A stretch of 24,874 bases of DNA from JACKCP01 sp034007295 (GCA_034007295.1 JAVERC010000046.1:1-24874); one strand, 5' to 3'. Shown: positions 16,465 to 24,393, counted from the first letter of the stretch. The notes: generated by a model from the sequence alone, not told the origin. Numbers and translations are program-made.

Positions 16465-18178
16465 GGCTAAAATTTTGTCTGAAAAAGAAATACTTATAAA
16501 TGAGATAGCTTTAAATTCAGGCCTTGATATTGAAAAAATTAATGAAATTTTTCCAGATAATTCTTTAGCAGGCGGAATTACAGAAGTTTTGGCAAAAAAC
16601 GGCGATATTTCGGAAGAAATTCTTTTAAAGGTTTTTTCATCAATAACAAAACTAAAATATTTAAAAACAATTCAAGAAGACAATTATGATTTTTCATTTA
16701 CAAAAAATATTTCCATTAATTTTTTAAAGAAATTTTTTATTGCTCCCCTTGTTTATAAAGATGAAAATAAAAAAAGTATTCTTTTATTAAATGATATTTC
16801 TTTTTTTAATCAGGCAGATGATGTTGCATTTTATCTTGGCCTTAAAAAATACAGTCTTGTCTTTTGTCCAAAAAATGAAATTATTTCCTTTATTAATTCA
16901 GCCTATGACCAGTCTGATTCAGGTTCTGCAGATGATATAGTCCAGGATGTTGAAGAAAGTGCTGAAGATATTTTAAGTGAAATTGAAGAAACAACAGATC
17001 TTCTTGATGATACAGCATCGGCTCCCATAATAAGACTTGTAAACCATATTATTTCAAGGGCAGTAAAGGTTAATGCCTCAGATATTCATATTGAGCCTTA
17101 TCAGGATAAATTTCATATAAGATTTAGGGTTGACGGTGTTTTGTATGAAATGCTATCGCCCCCAAGATGGATGCAGACTGCACTTATTTCAAGAATAAAA
17201 GTAATGGCAAAATTAAATATTGCTGAAAAAAGGCTTCCCCAGGACGGAAGAATTGAAGTTAAAATAGGAAATCAGCAGATTGACATAAGGGTTTCAACCA
17301 TTCCAACAGGATTTGGTGAAAGGGTGGTTATGAGACTTCTTAATAAGTCCGGAGGTCTTTTAAGGCTTGGCGAGCTTGGAATGTCAAAAAATATTTATGA
17401 TATAATAAACAGTCTTATAAGGCTTCCAAACGGTATTATCCTTGTTACAGGGCCAACAGGAAGCGGAAAAACCACAACACTTTATGCAGTTCTTTCAGAA
17501 ATAAACAGACCTGACATAAATATAATAACCATTGAAGATCCTGTTGAATACCAGATAAAGGGAATAGGGCAGATTCAGGTAAACAGAAAAATCGGACTGA
17601 CCTTTGCAAAGGGTTTAAGATCAATTGTAAGACAAGACCCTGACGTTATTCTGATTGGAGAAATAAGGGACCAGGAAACTGCTGAAATAGCTGTGCAATC
17701 TGCCTTAACAGGCCATCTTGTTTTTTCAACCCTTCATACAAATGATTCTGCAAGTGCAATCACAAGACTTTCGGATATTGGAATAGAAAAATATCTGATT
17801 TCATCATCTGTAAAGGCAGTAATTGCACAACGGCTTGTAAGGGTATTGTGCAATAATTGCAAAAAGGAATATATACCCGAAGATATTGAGGCAGAAACCC
17901 TTGGTATAAGCGGAAACAGGCTTAAGGGTAAAACAATATATACTTCAGTTGGATGCGAAGAATGCGTAAATACAGGTTATAAGGGCAGAATGAGTATTTA
18001 TGAAATAATGATAATGGATAATGAAATTCAAAGTCTTATTTTAAAAACCCAGGATTCAAACCTTATCCAGAAGGAAGCACTTAAAAAGGGAATGACCACT
18101 TTAAGGCAGGACGGAGTAGAAAAAATTTTAAATGGTATTACAACCATTGAAGAAGTCATAAGAGTTACAAATGGCTAG
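16457..18178 (+). CDS. gspE: T2SS assembly ATPase GspE
   Basis: The 573-residue cytoplasmic ATPase drives pseudopilus assembly. An N-terminal domain (about 1-160) binds GspL. The catalytic region has Walker A GPTGSGKT at 332-339, the aspartate box around ITIEDPVEYQ, Walker B in DPDVILIGEIRD, and the histidine box in TGHLVFSTLHTND. A tetracysteine zinc site is present at Cys465, Cys468, Cys500 and Cys503 (two CxxC pairs), diagnostic of the GspE/PilB branch. It overlaps gspD by 8 bases and the downstream TPR-like gene by 8 bases. In most operons gspF would follow; it is not present here. Confidence 0.97.
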   Translation: MSEAKILSEKEILINEIALNSGLDIEKINEIFPDNSLAGGITEVLAKNGDISEEILLKVFSSITKLKYLKTIQEDNYDFSFTKNISINFLKKFFIAPLVYKDENKKSILLLNDISFFNQADDVAFYLGLKKYSLVFCPKNEIISFINSAYDQSDSGSADDIVQDVEESAEDILSEIEETTDLLDDTASAPIIRLVNHIISRAVKVNASDIHIEPYQDKFHIRFRVDGVLYEMLSPPRWMQTALISRIKVMAKLNIAEKRLPQDGRIEVKIGNQQIDIRVSTIPTGFGERVVMRLLNKSGGLLRLGELGMSKNIYDIINSLIRLPNGIILVTGPTGSGKTTTLYAVLSEINRPDINIITIEDPVEYQIKGIGQIQVNRKIGLTFAKGLRSIVRQDPDVILIGEIRDQETAEIAVQSALTGHLVFSTLHTNDSASAITRLSDIGIEKYLISSSVKAVIAQRLVRVLCNNCKKEYIPEDIEAETLGISGNRLKGKTIYTSVGCEECVNTGYKGRMSIYEIMIMDNEIQSLILKTQDSNLIQKEALKKGMTTLRQDGVEKILNGITTIEEVIRVTNG

Positions 18179-19043
18179 ATTCAGATTTTTTTGGTTATGT
18201 TTTTTTGTTTTTTTTTCTTTAAACGCCTATGCCAGTGATTTTGACCAGGAACTTGTTTTAAAGGGTGATAAGTTTTTTGAGAAAAAGTCTTATTTCAAGG
18301 CTGAAATTTTTTATGATGCCTTTCTTTTAGAAAATGATTCCTGCGAAATCAGGTTCAAATCTGCTCTTTGCAGATATTATACAAAAAGATATGAAGAAGC
18401 TCTGGATATGTTTTCAGAAATATCAAAAAACTGTGAAGACAGGTTTTTAAATGCCTCCACTTTTTTTTTATCAAATATTTATCTTGAGCTAAAAGAGCCG
18501 GGCCTTTTTCTTGCAAATATTTCAAATCTTGAGAAAACAGCAAGTGATCCTGATTTAAAAAAAAGCATATTAAATGAAAAAATATGGTTTTATTTAAGGT
18601 TTGGTAAAACTGGACAGGCTATTTCAGAAATTAAAAAATCCGATGAAACTGCTAAAAAATATTTTAAATTAAATGAACTTGAAAGAGAAATTCCCCTTCT
18701 TGACAAAAAAGTAAAATCACCTGTTCTTTCAAGAATATATTCAATTATTCCAGGCGGAGGTTATTTGTACTGTTCAAGGTATAAGGACGCTTTTTTTGCC
18801 TTTTCAATAAATTCCCTTCTTGCGGCATCTGCCTATGAAGCCTTTGATAATGATTTGAATTTAGCCGGTGTTTTGCTTGCATCCTTAACCTTTGGATTTT
18901 ATTCTGGAAATATTTACGGCGGAATAAGAGCTGCAAATGTGGAAAATAATATTTACAGGGAAAAGGTTTATGAAGACCTGGAATCCAGGTTCAGAAAAAA
19001 AGGTTCCATGGACTTTAAGCTTGATTTTAAAATTGATTTTTAG
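18171..19043 (+). CDS. Secreted TPR-like protein coupled to gspE, unknown function
   Basis: The 290-residue product has a signal peptide (about 1-22, ending A-Y-A|S), so the protein is periplasmic or membrane-attached. Helical pairs around residues 25-170 look like tetratricopeptide repeats, e.g. DKFFEKKSYFKAEIFYDAFL and RYYTKRYEEALDMFSEIS. The C-terminal part starts with a short motif, IPGGGYLYCSRYKDAFFAF, followed by two hydrophobic helices (about 220-255) and a basic, charged tail. The P-G-x-G-x-x-Y-x-x-x-x-x-D-A-x-x-A-F pattern recalls DUF5683/TM2-type membrane modules; I do not recognise the gene. It starts inside gspE (8-base overlap), so it is the last gene of the T2SS operon and may assist secretion. 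Confidence 0.75.
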   Translation: MARFRFFWLCFFVFFSLNAYASDFDQELVLKGDKFFEKKSYFKAEIFYDAFLLENDSCEIRFKSALCRYYTKRYEEALDMFSEISKNCEDRFLNASTFFLSNIYLELKEPGLFLANISNLEKTASDPDLKKSILNEKIWFYLRFGKTGQAISEIKKSDETAKKYFKLNELEREIPLLDKKVKSPVLSRIYSIIPGGGYLYCSRYKDAFFAFSINSLLAASAYEAFDNDLNLAGVLLASLTFGFYSGNIYGGIRAANVENNIYREKVYEDLESRFRKKGSMDFKLDFKIDF

Positions 19044-19375
19044 CTTTGGTTTTATTTTCCATAAATGGTTTTAAATATAATATATTATGCAAATTATTTT
19101 GTTTCAGATTATGGTATTAATCATAGTTTATTTAAAATGCTTTTTAATTTCAAATGGTTAAATGTTTGGTTTTAAATTAATTGACAAATGTTTTAAATGG
19201 TGGTTTTTGTAATTTATATTTATTGGAAATATCAAATTTTTTAAAAGTGGAAAAAAATTGTTATTATTTTCAATTTTTACAGTTAAATATTAGATAAACT
19301 GGAAAAATTTGAATTATATAAGCGTTATAAGTGGATTTTTTCCATATATTGATACTGTTATAACTCAGGAGAGTG
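19044..19375. other. AT-rich gap at the core/accessory boundary
   Basis: About 330 very AT-rich bases lie between the end of the T2SS operon and the accessory island. Variants of the string ATGGTTTTAAAT recur around 19064, 19154-19175 and 19190-19201, giving a degenerate repeated look. A TTGACA at 19181-19186 could be a -35 box but has no good -10 at normal spacing. I see no clear terminator hairpin, no CDS and no RNA gene. Confidence 0.4.
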
Positions 19376-19597
19376 ATGAGTAAATTTTCGGAATTAGATG
19401 TAAATGCTTTCTTGGTATCTGTTCTTAAAGACGGAGAGGTAGCGTTTTCTGACATTGAAGTTGATAAATTAGCTACAGAGCTTCCTGAACATATTGAATT
19501 ATCTGAATATCAAAAAATAAAGGGGACAGGCACAATAATCCTTTATTCACCACTTGTTTTCGCTTGTTTTTTTGTAGTTAATAAATTACACTATTAA
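19376..19597 (+). CDS. Small ORF whose C-terminus is replaced by a repeat
   Basis: From the ATG at 19376 (AGGAG four bases upstream; a GTG at 19373 is alternative) the frame encodes 73 residues. The first 46 or so (beginning MSKFSELDVNAFLVSVLKDG) look like genuine protein, acidic and helical. The frame then enters the repeat at 19519-19540, which is translated as KGTGTII, and continues through hydrophobic residues derived from the flanking DNA. The natural end of the gene is therefore probably lost, and this is likely a truncated remnant. I do not recognise the N-terminal part. It immediately precedes a toxin-antitoxin module. Confidence 0.4.
   Translation: MSKFSELDVNAFLVSVLKDGEVAFSDIEVDKLATELPEHIELSEYQKIKGTGTIILYSPLVFACFFVVNKLHY
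19519..19540 (+). repeat. RAYT-linked repeat, copy R1
   Basis: TAAA then GGGGACAGGCACAATAATC; the first of six same-orientation copies in the island. It truncates the small ORF on its left and precedes the first toxin-antitoxin module by about 60 bases. Confidence 0.85.
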
Positions 19598-19599
19598 AT

Positions 19600-19899
19600 A
19601 TGATAGAAATCAAACAAACAGCCACATTCCAAAAATGGCAGCACAAATTAAAAGATCACCGGGCTAAAGCGTTGATAGCAGCCCGAATATTTCGATTGGC
19701 TAATGGGTTGTCTGGAGATGTAAAACCGGTAGGTCAGGGCGTAAGTGAGTTGAGAATACATTATGGACAAGGTTATCGTGTTTATTTTCAGCAGCGTGGC
19801 AACGAGATAATTTTATTGTTGTGCGGAGGCGTTAAACGCAGCCAGCAAAAGGATATAGAGACCGCATTGAAACTTGCGGAAGAATGGAGAAGCTCATGA
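19600..19899 (+). CDS. Type II toxin, RelE/ParE (HigB-like) family
   Basis: The 99-residue product matches the 'addiction module killer protein' (TIGR02683-type) branch of the RelE/ParE superfamily. The match is to the order IEIKQTATFQKW, a basic helix with AARIFRLANG, GDVKPVGQGVSELRIHYGQG, YRVYF and ILLLCGGVKRSQQKDI. Members are ribosome-dependent or free mRNA endonucleases, neutralised by the antitoxin encoded next. The toxin gene comes first, normal for this branch, and its stop overlaps the antitoxin start (ATGA). No Shine-Dalgarno precedes the ATG, so translation could be weak or leaderless. Its base composition is visibly richer in G and C than the T2SS genes, which suggests acquisition from another genome. 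Confidence 0.9.
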   Translation: MIEIKQTATFQKWQHKLKDHRAKALIAARIFRLANGLSGDVKPVGQGVSELRIHYGQGYRVYFQQRGNEIILLLCGGVKRSQQKDIETALKLAEEWRSS

Positions 19900-20207
19900 A
19901 AGAAGCTATTTATGATTACGATCCGGCTATAGCGTTGGAGAATCAAGAGAGTATAGCTGTTTTTTTATCCGATGCATTAGAAACAGGTGATGCTGCTTAC
20001 ATAGCCAAAGCGATGGGCGTAGTCGCTCGAGCCAAGGGCATGACAGAACTATCCAGGGAAACAGGGCTTTCCAGAGAGCAGCTTTACCGTTCATTCAGTG
20101 AGCAGGGAAACCCAACCTTAAAAAATATGTTAGCGGTTATGCGTGCCCTGGGCGTGGATATGACTGTCAAGCCCCACAAGCCGTCCGGATCGGAATTGGG
20201 TTTATAG
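19896..20207 (+). CDS. Type II antitoxin with XRE-like helix-turn-helix
   Basis: From the ATG at 19896 (overlapping the toxin stop as ATGA, with GGAGA five bases upstream) the product has 103 residues; an in-frame ATG at 19884 would add four. The N-terminal part (YDYDPAIALENQESIAVFLS) is the antidote-family wrap region. The C-terminal half is a helix-turn-helix (about 55-95: MTELSRETGLSREQLYRSFS and NPTLKNMLAVMRALG). It matches the TIGR02684-type antidote partner of the TIGR02683 killer protein. Such antitoxins bind the toxin and repress their own operon. The stop is 22 bases before repeat R2. Confidence 0.9.
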   Translation: MKEAIYDYDPAIALENQESIAVFLSDALETGDAAYIAKAMGVVARAKGMTELSRETGLSREQLYRSFSEQGNPTLKNMLAVMRALGVDMTVKPHKPSGSELGL

Positions 20208-20229
20208 GAAATCAAGAAAGTTAGGGACT

Positions 20230-20251
20230 AAAGGGGACGGGCACAATAATC
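20230..20251 (+). repeat. RAYT-linked repeat, copy R2
   Basis: Same motif with one change (GGGGACGGGCACAATAATC). It separates the toxin-antitoxin pair from the GTPase pair, ending 34 bases before the first GTPase start. Confidence 0.83.
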
Positions 20252-20285
20252 AATATGTGTCATTTTGAAACCAAAAGGAAAAATT

Positions 20286-21170
20286 ATGCACAAGAATAAA
20301 GAATTTAGTCACTGGTTTGACAATCTACCGTCTGAAGCAAAAAATAAATTTAAAGCAGGCTTAAATAAAGCATTTGATTATGAACCTAAAGTCGCCATTT
20401 TTGGTAAGACTGGGGTAGGAAAATCATCTCTCACAAACGCTCTTTTTGGGAAAGACGCATGTCCTGTTCATGATGTAGAAGCATGTACTAGGGATCCTAA
20501 AGAAGTCTTTATGGAGCTAGATGGAGATTCAAAAGGCATTAAACTGCTAGACGTACCAGGAATTGGTGAAAATAAAGCTCGAGATGAAGAATATTTCCGA
20601 CTATATGCGGAAATATTAAAAGAAGCTGATATGGTTTTATGGGTATTAAAGGGAGATGATAGAACTTTTAGTTCTGACGAAGAATTTTATAAAACTTGCA
20701 TGAAACCATACATGGAAAAAGGTAAACCTTTCGTTGTGGCGGTTAATCAAGTCGATAAGATAGAACCGTTTAGAGAGTGGGATCTTAGCGAGTGTAAACC
20801 GGGTCCTACTCAAGAAGGAAATATAGCTAAAAAATTAATTTATGTTGCCAAACAATTTGGTGACTTACCTGTTTCTAAGGTTATTGATGTATCTGCAAAT
20901 GAAAGGTACAACCTTGACAATTTGATCTTGAAGCTTGTTGAAGGTCTTCCTGCCAACAAAAAATTTATAACCATAAATAATATGGATGAAAAAATCCAAG
21001 AAAACGAGAAAGTTAAGGAAGAAAAATCTAATGCGTTCATAGAGGTTGTGAATGAAGTAATAGATACTTTACCTATTCCTGATGTAGCTAAAAAAGTAGC
21101 TAAAAAAGTTGTTGAGAAAGTAAGTAATTTTGTTAGTGACGCTTGGGACACTTTTAAAAGCTTGTTTTGA
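20286..21170 (+). CDS. YfjP-like GTPase, first of a pair
   Basis: From the ATG at 20286 (GGA eight bases upstream; a TTG at 20265 is less likely) the product has 294 residues. It is a P-loop GTPase of the Era/YfjP-like group. G1 GKTGVGKS is at 40-47; the switch I Thr lies in EACTRDPKEV; G3 DVPG is at 89-92; G4 is NQVD at 154-157 (Gln in place of the usual Lys); G5-like SAN is at 203-205. The last 50 or so residues form a charged then amphipathic helix ending DAWDTFKSLF, which could contact membrane or a partner. It lies 15 bases before a second, related GTPase gene. YfjP relatives sit in prophages and islands; their role is not established. Confidence 0.85.
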   Translation: MHKNKEFSHWFDNLPSEAKNKFKAGLNKAFDYEPKVAIFGKTGVGKSSLTNALFGKDACPVHDVEACTRDPKEVFMELDGDSKGIKLLDVPGIGENKARDEEYFRLYAEILKEADMVLWVLKGDDRTFSSDEEFYKTCMKPYMEKGKPFVVAVNQVDKIEPFREWDLSECKPGPTQEGNIAKKLIYVAKQFGDLPVSKVIDVSANERYNLDNLILKLVEGLPANKKFITINNMDEKIQENEKVKEEKSNAFIEVVNEVIDTLPIPDVAKKVAKKVVEKVSNFVSDAWDTFKSLF

Positions 21171-21185
21171 TTTTGGGGTGACGAA

Positions 21186-21923
21186 ATGGCAGACATTACA
21201 ACTAAAATATTACATGAAGAAAATATCGATTCTCTTGGGGGGAAATATCAGTTCCTAAAAAACCTAGAGCTCTCTAATTCGGCATTTAAAGACTGGAGAT
21301 ATGTCCACGCACATAGGTTGGGATATAAAGAGATAAAGGCTTTAAAAATAATTTTTATTGGTCAAACGGGATATGGGAAGTCTTCTTTAATAAATAAGTT
21401 AATAAAAAAGGACATATTTGAAACAAGTGATTATGAAGCATGCACAAAAACTCTGCAATCTGCGGATTATTTTCTGCATCATAAAATGAAGCATAAAAAT
21501 GTGGCGTATCATTTAAGTTTTGTTGATTTGCCAGGTATTGGTGAAAATGACCAAGCCGACGAAAAATATTTACAATGGTATTATGACTATATTAAAGAGG
21601 CTGCGGTTATAGTATATCTTTTTAGAGCTGATAAACGTGATCACACTCAAGATGAGTTTTTCTTTAATAATGTTTTCGACAAGAACAAAAGCAGCCAATT
21701 AATTTGCGTTATATCTCAGGCTGATAAAATAGAGCCAATAAACCGTGAATTGAATCTTTCAGACAATCAAAGGAAAAATTTACTTAAAAAGGAGAACGAG
21801 ATTAGAAATCAATCTTTCTTGAACTTTGACAATCTTAACATTATTTATTTGTCGACTCATTTGGATATAAATATCATGGAGTTGGAAGATAAAATAGTTA
21901 GTAGGATTAAAGATATAACGTAA
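21186..21923 (+). CDS. YfjP-like GTPase, second of a pair
   Basis: The 245-residue P-loop GTPase is homologous to the gene just upstream. G1 GQTGYGKS is at 59-66, the switch I Thr in EACTKTLQSA, G3 DLPG at 114-117 followed by the shared GIGEN, and G4 SQAD at 177-180 followed by KIEPI (upstream: KIEPF). The N-terminal extension before the P-loop is about 20 residues longer than in the first protein, and the C-terminus is shorter, without the amphipathic helix. GGGGTG lies just before the ATG. The 15-base gap indicates one operon. The two proteins may form a heterodimer, as in septin-like or GIMAP-like GTPases; this is inference. Confidence 0.83.
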   Translation: MADITTKILHEENIDSLGGKYQFLKNLELSNSAFKDWRYVHAHRLGYKEIKALKIIFIGQTGYGKSSLINKLIKKDIFETSDYEACTKTLQSADYFLHHKMKHKNVAYHLSFVDLPGIGENDQADEKYLQWYYDYIKEAAVIVYLFRADKRDHTQDEFFFNNVFDKNKSSQLICVISQADKIEPINRELNLSDNQRKNLLKKENEIRNQSFLNFDNLNIIYLSTHLDINIMELEDKIVSRIKDIT

Positions 21924-21979
21924 CAATCCATTTAGTGGCTTCATGATTCTGGCATTCTGGCATTGAGAATAAAGGGAAT

Positions 21980-21997
21980 AAAGGGGACAGGCACAAT
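21980..21997 (+). repeat. RAYT-linked repeat, copy R3 (short)
   Basis: The motif stops at GGGGACAGGCACAAT and lacks the final AATC. It lies 57 bases after the second GTPase and only 25 bases before copy R4, forming a tandem pair. Confidence 0.8.
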
Positions 21998-22004
21998 GAG
22001 GAAT

Positions 22005-22026
22005 AAAGGGGACAGGCACAATAATC
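22005..22026 (+). repeat. RAYT-linked repeat, copy R4, start of RAYT unit 1
   Basis: Full motif. From here the sequence through the transposase start (22097) is nearly identical to 24394 onward, so the motif is the left edge of the conserved RAYT unit. Confidence 0.85.
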
Positions 22027-22096
22027 ATTGCAGAATTTACATGAAGCAAGTAAATTAAAAAGAGTAAAAATTGTAAAAAAGGGAAGGAAAACCCCA

Positions 22097-23008
22097 ATGC
22101 CAAGATCAGCCAGATTAACCGACTCAGAAAATCCAACAATCTATCATGTAATGTCAAGAACAGCACTGGACGGCTTTCCAATGGGAGTAGCAGAAAAAGA
22201 TTATCTTCTGAATCTTATTCAGGCTTTTTCATCATTATATTTTGCAGAAATTCTTGGCTTTACAATTTTAGACAATCATTTTCACATAGCAGTAAAAATG
22301 CACCCTGCAGATTATGTAAATGATGATGAGCTGATGAAAAGACTAAAAAATTTTTATGGTAAAGACCGTGAATTTTTACAATCCGAATTTCCAGCAATTA
22401 GAAAAAAGTTGTCAGATCTTTCCAGTTTAATGAAAGACATCAAACAGAATTTTACCAGGTGGTACAATAAATGCCACAACAGGTACGGTTTTTTCTGGGG
22501 TGGAAGATTTAAAAGCGTAATTGTGGAAAAAGGGGAAACTTTAATAAATCTGCTGGCATACATTGATCTTAATTCAATTAGAGCCGGAATAGTTGAAAAG
22601 CCAGAAGAATACAGATGGTCATCAATTGCATATCATGCTCAGACAGGAAACAGAAACAAATGGCTTTCAACAGATTTTGGCCTTGATGAATGGGGTGATT
22701 TCAGCACGGAAGAAAAAATTGTCTTGTACCGCCAGTTTGTTTATGAAGTTGGTGCTGTAGGCGAAAAAGGTGTAATCCCTGCAAAAGTTGTGGAATCAGG
22801 AAAGAAAAATAAATACAGATATTCAACTGTAGAAAGATTCCGTCTTAGAACAAGATGGTTTACAGACAGCGGAATAATTGGAAGTAAGAAGTTTGTTGAA
22901 TCAAAGCAGAGATTTTTCAAAGATGTGCTTAACAAAGATAAGCCAGGTACCTGGCCTGTTTGCGGACTTGAGAGCTTTTTTTCTTTAAAGCGTTTATCTG
23001 AAGGGTAA
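22097..23008 (+). CDS. REP-associated tyrosine transposase (RAYT), intact copy
   Basis: From the ATG at 22097 (GGAAGGAA about 8 bases upstream; an upstream in-frame TTG at 22028 lies in the leader) the product has 303 residues. It is a single-strand DNA transposase of the Y1/HUH class. The metal-binding H61-F-H63 is in ILDNHFHIAVKM, and the likely nucleophile Tyr123 is in FTRWYNKCHN. The family signature YGFFWGGRFKS and YIDLNSIRAGIVEKPEEYRW follow. RAYTs mobilise or maintain short palindromic repeats and are usually single-copy and vertically inherited. A second near-identical start lies at 24485. All catalytic parts appear present, so it may be active. Confidence 0.92.
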   Translation: MPRSARLTDSENPTIYHVMSRTALDGFPMGVAEKDYLLNLIQAFSSLYFAEILGFTILDNHFHIAVKMHPADYVNDDELMKRLKNFYGKDREFLQSEFPAIRKKLSDLSSLMKDIKQNFTRWYNKCHNRYGFFWGGRFKSVIVEKGETLINLLAYIDLNSIRAGIVEKPEEYRWSSIAYHAQTGNRNKWLSTDFGLDEWGDFSTEEKIVLYRQFVYEVGAVGEKGVIPAKVVESGKKNKYRYSTVERFRLRTRWFTDSGIIGSKKFVESKQRFFKDVLNKDKPGTWPVCGLESFFSLKRLSEG

Positions 23009-23138
23009 GTGTTGAACAGTCGCGGATTTAAGTGAAGGAAGGGTTAAAAGGAATGGGTCTACTTATTATTTTAGTTGTATTTGTATAAAGCCTTTTGGGC
23101 ATCTTCTACATCCATGAGACTTTCAAAAGAAATAAAGT

Positions 23139-23160
23139 AAAGGGGACAGGTACAATAATC
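23139..23160 (+). repeat. RAYT-linked repeat, copy R5
   Basis: The motif has one change (GGGGACAGGTACAATAATC). It lies 130 bases after the RAYT stop and about 80 bases before the end of the second toxin-antitoxin module, separating the two. Confidence 0.83.
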
Positions 23161-23243
23161 ATTCTGATCACTCGCATCATTTTTTCACTTTAATAAGATT
23201 GTGGCTCCCCTGCGGTCGCATATTCTATCATTATTCGTTGGTT

Positions 23244-23528
23244 TTAATATACTTCATCATGCGTTCCTATATCAAGAAGCACAATAACTTCTCTGGTCTT
23301 TTCATTGTTACTTTCAATTGAAAATACTATTCTGCAATCATATCCGCATATACATGCATATAACCCGGAAAGCTCACCGCTAAGCTTATGCGTTCCGAGA
23401 TGCGGTGCAAATACATCCTTATTCATCTCTTCCAATGTCTCTTCTATACGTTTTTGTAATTTTTTGTTGCGAATGACAAATTTAGTAAACAATCGCTTAA
23501 ATTTCGGAGTCAGAACAAGTTCTCTCAT
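23244..23528 (-). CDS. Type II toxin, RelE/StbE-family mRNA interferase-like
   Basis: The 94-residue product fits the RelE/ParE fold: a basic start (LTPKFKRLFTKFVIRNKKLQ), KRIEETLEEM helix, HKLSGELSGLYA, CRIVFSI and VLLDIGTHDEVY. The terminal G-T-H-D-x-V-Y is typical of the RelE/StbE mRNA-interferase group, where such His and Tyr residues act in RNA cleavage. The gene follows its antitoxin by two bases on the minus strand, the normal antitoxin-first order. It is not related in detail to the toxin at 19600. The module lies between repeats R5 and R6, oriented opposite to its neighbours. Confidence 0.87.
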   Translation of the reverse strand: MRELVLTPKFKRLFTKFVIRNKKLQKRIEETLEEMNKDVFAPHLGTHKLSGELSGLYACICGYDCRIVFSIESNNEKTREVIVLLDIGTHDEVY

Positions 23529-23530
23529 AT

Positions 23531-23758
23531 TTACTCATCAGCTCCGCTTGTTGTCATGCGCAACTCAGATATTATTTCCTGAGCAGATTTCGGCTGTAAT
23601 TTGCCTGAATGGAAATCAGCTATTGATTTTTTTGCATCCTTGGCGATTTCTTTGCGGCGTTTTTCAAGCTGCCGGTGATAAAAAATATCAATCAGAATTT
23701 CTTGCTGTTCTGCTGGTAATTGCTTTACTGTATCAATTGCCTGATCAAGTGTAATCAT
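23531..23758 (-). CDS. Antitoxin of the RelE/StbE-type pair
   Basis: The 75-residue acidic/basic helical protein begins MITLDQAIDTVKQLPAEQQE and has a central helix (EILIDIFYHRQLEKRRKEIA). Its C-terminal tail (SAQEIISELR) would wrap the toxin. Its size, composition and place two bases before the toxin gene fit an antitoxin; the N-terminal segment could be a small DNA-binding region. Only a weak ribosome site (TTGGGGT) precedes the ATG. Family is assigned by partner. Confidence 0.8.
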   Translation of the reverse strand: MITLDQAIDTVKQLPAEQQEILIDIFYHRQLEKRRKEIAKDAKKSIADFHSGKLQPKSAQEIISELRMTTSGADE

Positions 23759-24393
23759 TTTTACCCCAATATGTTTATCATTTGTTTTTAAGATTTTAAA
23801 AGCATAAGGATTGAGCTCACTGATTTGTTAGGTATTTATCTGTAAAATAAAAGTTAATATTTTAGATGATTCTCAATCGCAATTGAAATATTAACAAGCA
23901 AGATGGAAAAAGTATTCTATTGTTTTTTTTAGTATTTACCATAATTTTTCTATCAAGAAAAAAGCTTAATGAAAAACTAACTACATTGAGAATAACTGGC
24001 TGCCACAATCCCCCAGCTTTTTTATAAAATCCAAACATTTTTTAAAATATAATCATCAACTTCGGATACAATACCAAAGATGATGATATAAAAAAAGGAG
24101 ATAATTTATATTTTTTTAAGCCTGATATTCCCCAAAAAAATAAATTTCTGACAGGGTAATACGGTAGAAAATCAGTTTTCAATGTATCCATAAGAACCCT
24201 TTATAAGAAAAGAAGCTTGGTTTTTACGGAACTGGCGGAGGAATTGTATGTGAATCAAAGGCAGGTGAAAATGTCAGTTCAAAAAACAGGGTGTCTATAT
24301 ACTCCCCATTATTCCTGCGGCCTTTTGCCTAGTACAATGAGGCAGTTTTTTATTCTTATTGATGAAAAAAGATTCAGAAAAGTACAGAAAAGT
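23759..24393. other. AT-rich gap between antitoxin and second RAYT unit
   Basis: About 635 bases hold no gene I can support. The stretch must contain the promoter of the leftward toxin-antitoxin pair near its left end. A 9-bp inverted pair, ATTCTCAAT (about 23872) and ATTGAGAAT (about 23985), lies 100 bases apart, with no clear role. Around 24194-24330 two frames stay open for about 40-70 codons and one runs into repeat R6; this may be a decayed gene, but no family is recognisable. Confidence 0.4.

Noticed and set aside
19181..19210. Promoter with TTGACA
   Set aside because: No acceptable -10 hexamer at 16-18 bases.
22028..22096. N-terminal extension of the intact RAYT from a TTG
   Set aside because: It translates the conserved leader; copy 2 has a one-base indel in that leader that breaks the frame, so it is non-coding.
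23305..23754. Plus-strand open frame opposite the second TA pair
   Set aside because: It is antisense to two well-supported TA genes and its residues look like a shadow frame.
23869..23890. Fur-box-like sequence GATTCTCAATCGCAATTGAA
   Set aside because: The match to the Fur consensus is weak and no iron-related gene is adjacent.
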